Assembly: GCA_016718655.1 (NCBI GenBank)
Contig: JADKCV010000050.1
Span: 1 to 8,215, forward strand
Direction: 5' to 3'
Length of the DNA stretch: 8,215 nt
From: Flavobacteriales bacterium
Lineage (GTDB): Bacteria; Bacteroidota; Bacteroidia; Flavobacteriales_F; PHOS-HE28
Part shown: piece after piece, positions 7,421 through 8,215 of the stretch
Numbering within the stretch: the first letter of the stretch is position 1
How the letters are laid out: each line of letters begins with the position of its first letter
Notes under the pieces: model-generated
The model's input: the letters and a program-made list of their open reading frames with translations, nothing else
What the model was told of the DNA's origin: nothing
Database searches by the model: none
Program-made: the position numbers and the translations under genes

Positions 7421-8215
7421 GGGGTTGGACCGCGTTGTTCGCAAGCCTGTTGATCGGCGGTGCTTATGCCCAGAACGGCTGGATGCCGTTGAGCCGTGAG
7501 GTGGAACGCCCCTATGCGCACGGCGTTGATACGGCGCGGTTCGACATGCACACCGCGATCCGCCCGTCCGCTTCGCCGATGTACGCAAGCAGGACCCAGA
7601 ATGATTCGTTCGGCTGACGGCCCTGCTGCCTTCGGACCGATGGGCGGGCGGCGGCAACGGTCGCACCTTCCGCTGGGGGCCGCTGCTGGATGCTTCCGGG
7701 GTGTACGACGTGGACCAAGCCGATGCGGTGAAGTACCGCGCTGGCGCTGGTTTCTGGACCGATCTTGATGTGGGCGAGAAGTGGAATTTCCATTTCGATG
7801 CGCAGGGCTGGAACGAACGGTTCGCCGGTTACCTGGACACCCTGGTGCGCGCGACCCAAGTGACCCCGGGCGAAGGATATGCATACGGCGATGCGCCACA
7901 CCTACGCACCCCAGATTGCAACGGTCACCTGAGCTGGGACCGGGCAAGTACTTCAACTTCACCCTGGGCCAGGGCCGCAACTTCTTCGGCGAAGGGCACC
8001 GGTCGCTGATGCTCTCTGACGAGGCCTACAGCTACCCGTATCTCCGTATTACCACGTCGATCTGGAAGATCAAATACGTGAACCTGTTCACGATGATGAA
8101 CGACATCCGCGGTGCCGATGGCGCCCGGGCGACATGCAACGCAAGTACACCAGCATGCACTACCTCGTGGAACGTGAGCAAGCGGTTGAACGTGGCGCTG
8201 TTCGAATCCATTGTC
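7417..8215 (+). pseudogene. Second Wzi/RemB-like outer-membrane protein, frame-broken and cut by window end
   Basis: ATG 7417 overlaps the upstream stop and begins with a clear signal peptide, MRGWTALFASLLIGGAYA followed by QNGWMPL. The frame shifts at about 7565 (lost base) to VRFADVRKQDPE, meets an in-frame TGA at 7602-7604, and continues with FVRLTALLPSDRWAGGG, GVYDVDQADAVKYRAGAGFW and WNFHFDAQGWNERFAGYLD (to about 7890). Further shifts lead to YFNFTLGQGRNFFGEGHRSL, MLSDEAYSYPYLRITTSIWK and IKYVNLFTMMND (about 7948-8105), then RLNVALFESIV at the edge. GQGRNFFGEGHRSLMLSD is the same signature as GHGKHFVGHGYRSMLLSD in the gene before wecA, but the surrounding residues differ, so the two are diverged paralogues, not a recent duplication. 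Probably an outer-membrane barrel for polysaccharide assembly or attachment; the C-terminal part lies beyond the window. Confidence 0.75.

Overview
The window is about 60% GC and reads as chromosome of a high-GC member of the Bacteroidota, probably a Flavobacteriales-type environmental lineage. This rests on a type IX secretion (T9SS) C-terminal sorting domain, Wzi/RemB-like outer-membrane proteins, TAnnTTTG-like promoter elements and the absence of clear Shine-Dalgarno sites. The taxon is an inference; no rRNA or tRNA gene is present.

Layout: (1) On the minus strand, 1-1019, is a secreted propeller-like protein with a T9SS type A tail, cut by the window edge. (2) 1020-1508 has no convincing gene. 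(3) On the plus strand, 1509-1664, is an intact 51-residue DUF5679-type zinc-ribbon protein that is easy to miss. (4) 1802-2509 is cysQ, recognisable only across several frames and lacking its C-terminus. (5) 2520-3638 is an intact gmd, followed at 3720-4657 by fcl with one missing base. Together they make GDP-L-fucose from GDP-mannose. (6) An intrinsic terminator lies at 4681-4709. (7) A second unit follows: a Wzi/RemB-like outer-membrane gene (4746-6295, many frame breaks), a WecA/MraY-type polyprenyl-phosphate glycosyl-1-phosphate transferase (6306-7420, three frame breaks) and a second Wzi/RemB-like gene (7417 to the window end).

The genes fit a surface polysaccharide locus. Gmd and Fcl supply activated L-fucose, the WecA-type enzyme starts the repeat unit on undecaprenyl phosphate, and the two Wzi-like proteins would hold or organise polymer at the outer membrane. 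CysQ, which removes 3'-phosphoadenosine 5'-phosphate left by sulfotransferases, suggests (inference only) that the polymer could be sulfated.

The main caveat is data quality. Frame breaks are dense in cysQ and both wzi-like genes, few in wecA and fcl, and absent in the T9SS gene, the DUF5679 gene and gmd. Conserved motifs survive in each fragment, so most breaks look like uncorrected insertion/deletion errors rather than decay. I found no convincing new biological system. The most interesting items are the paired Wzi-like genes around the initiating transferase, the cysQ-gmd-fcl association, the abrupt cysQ/gmd junction and several inverted repeats in the spacers.
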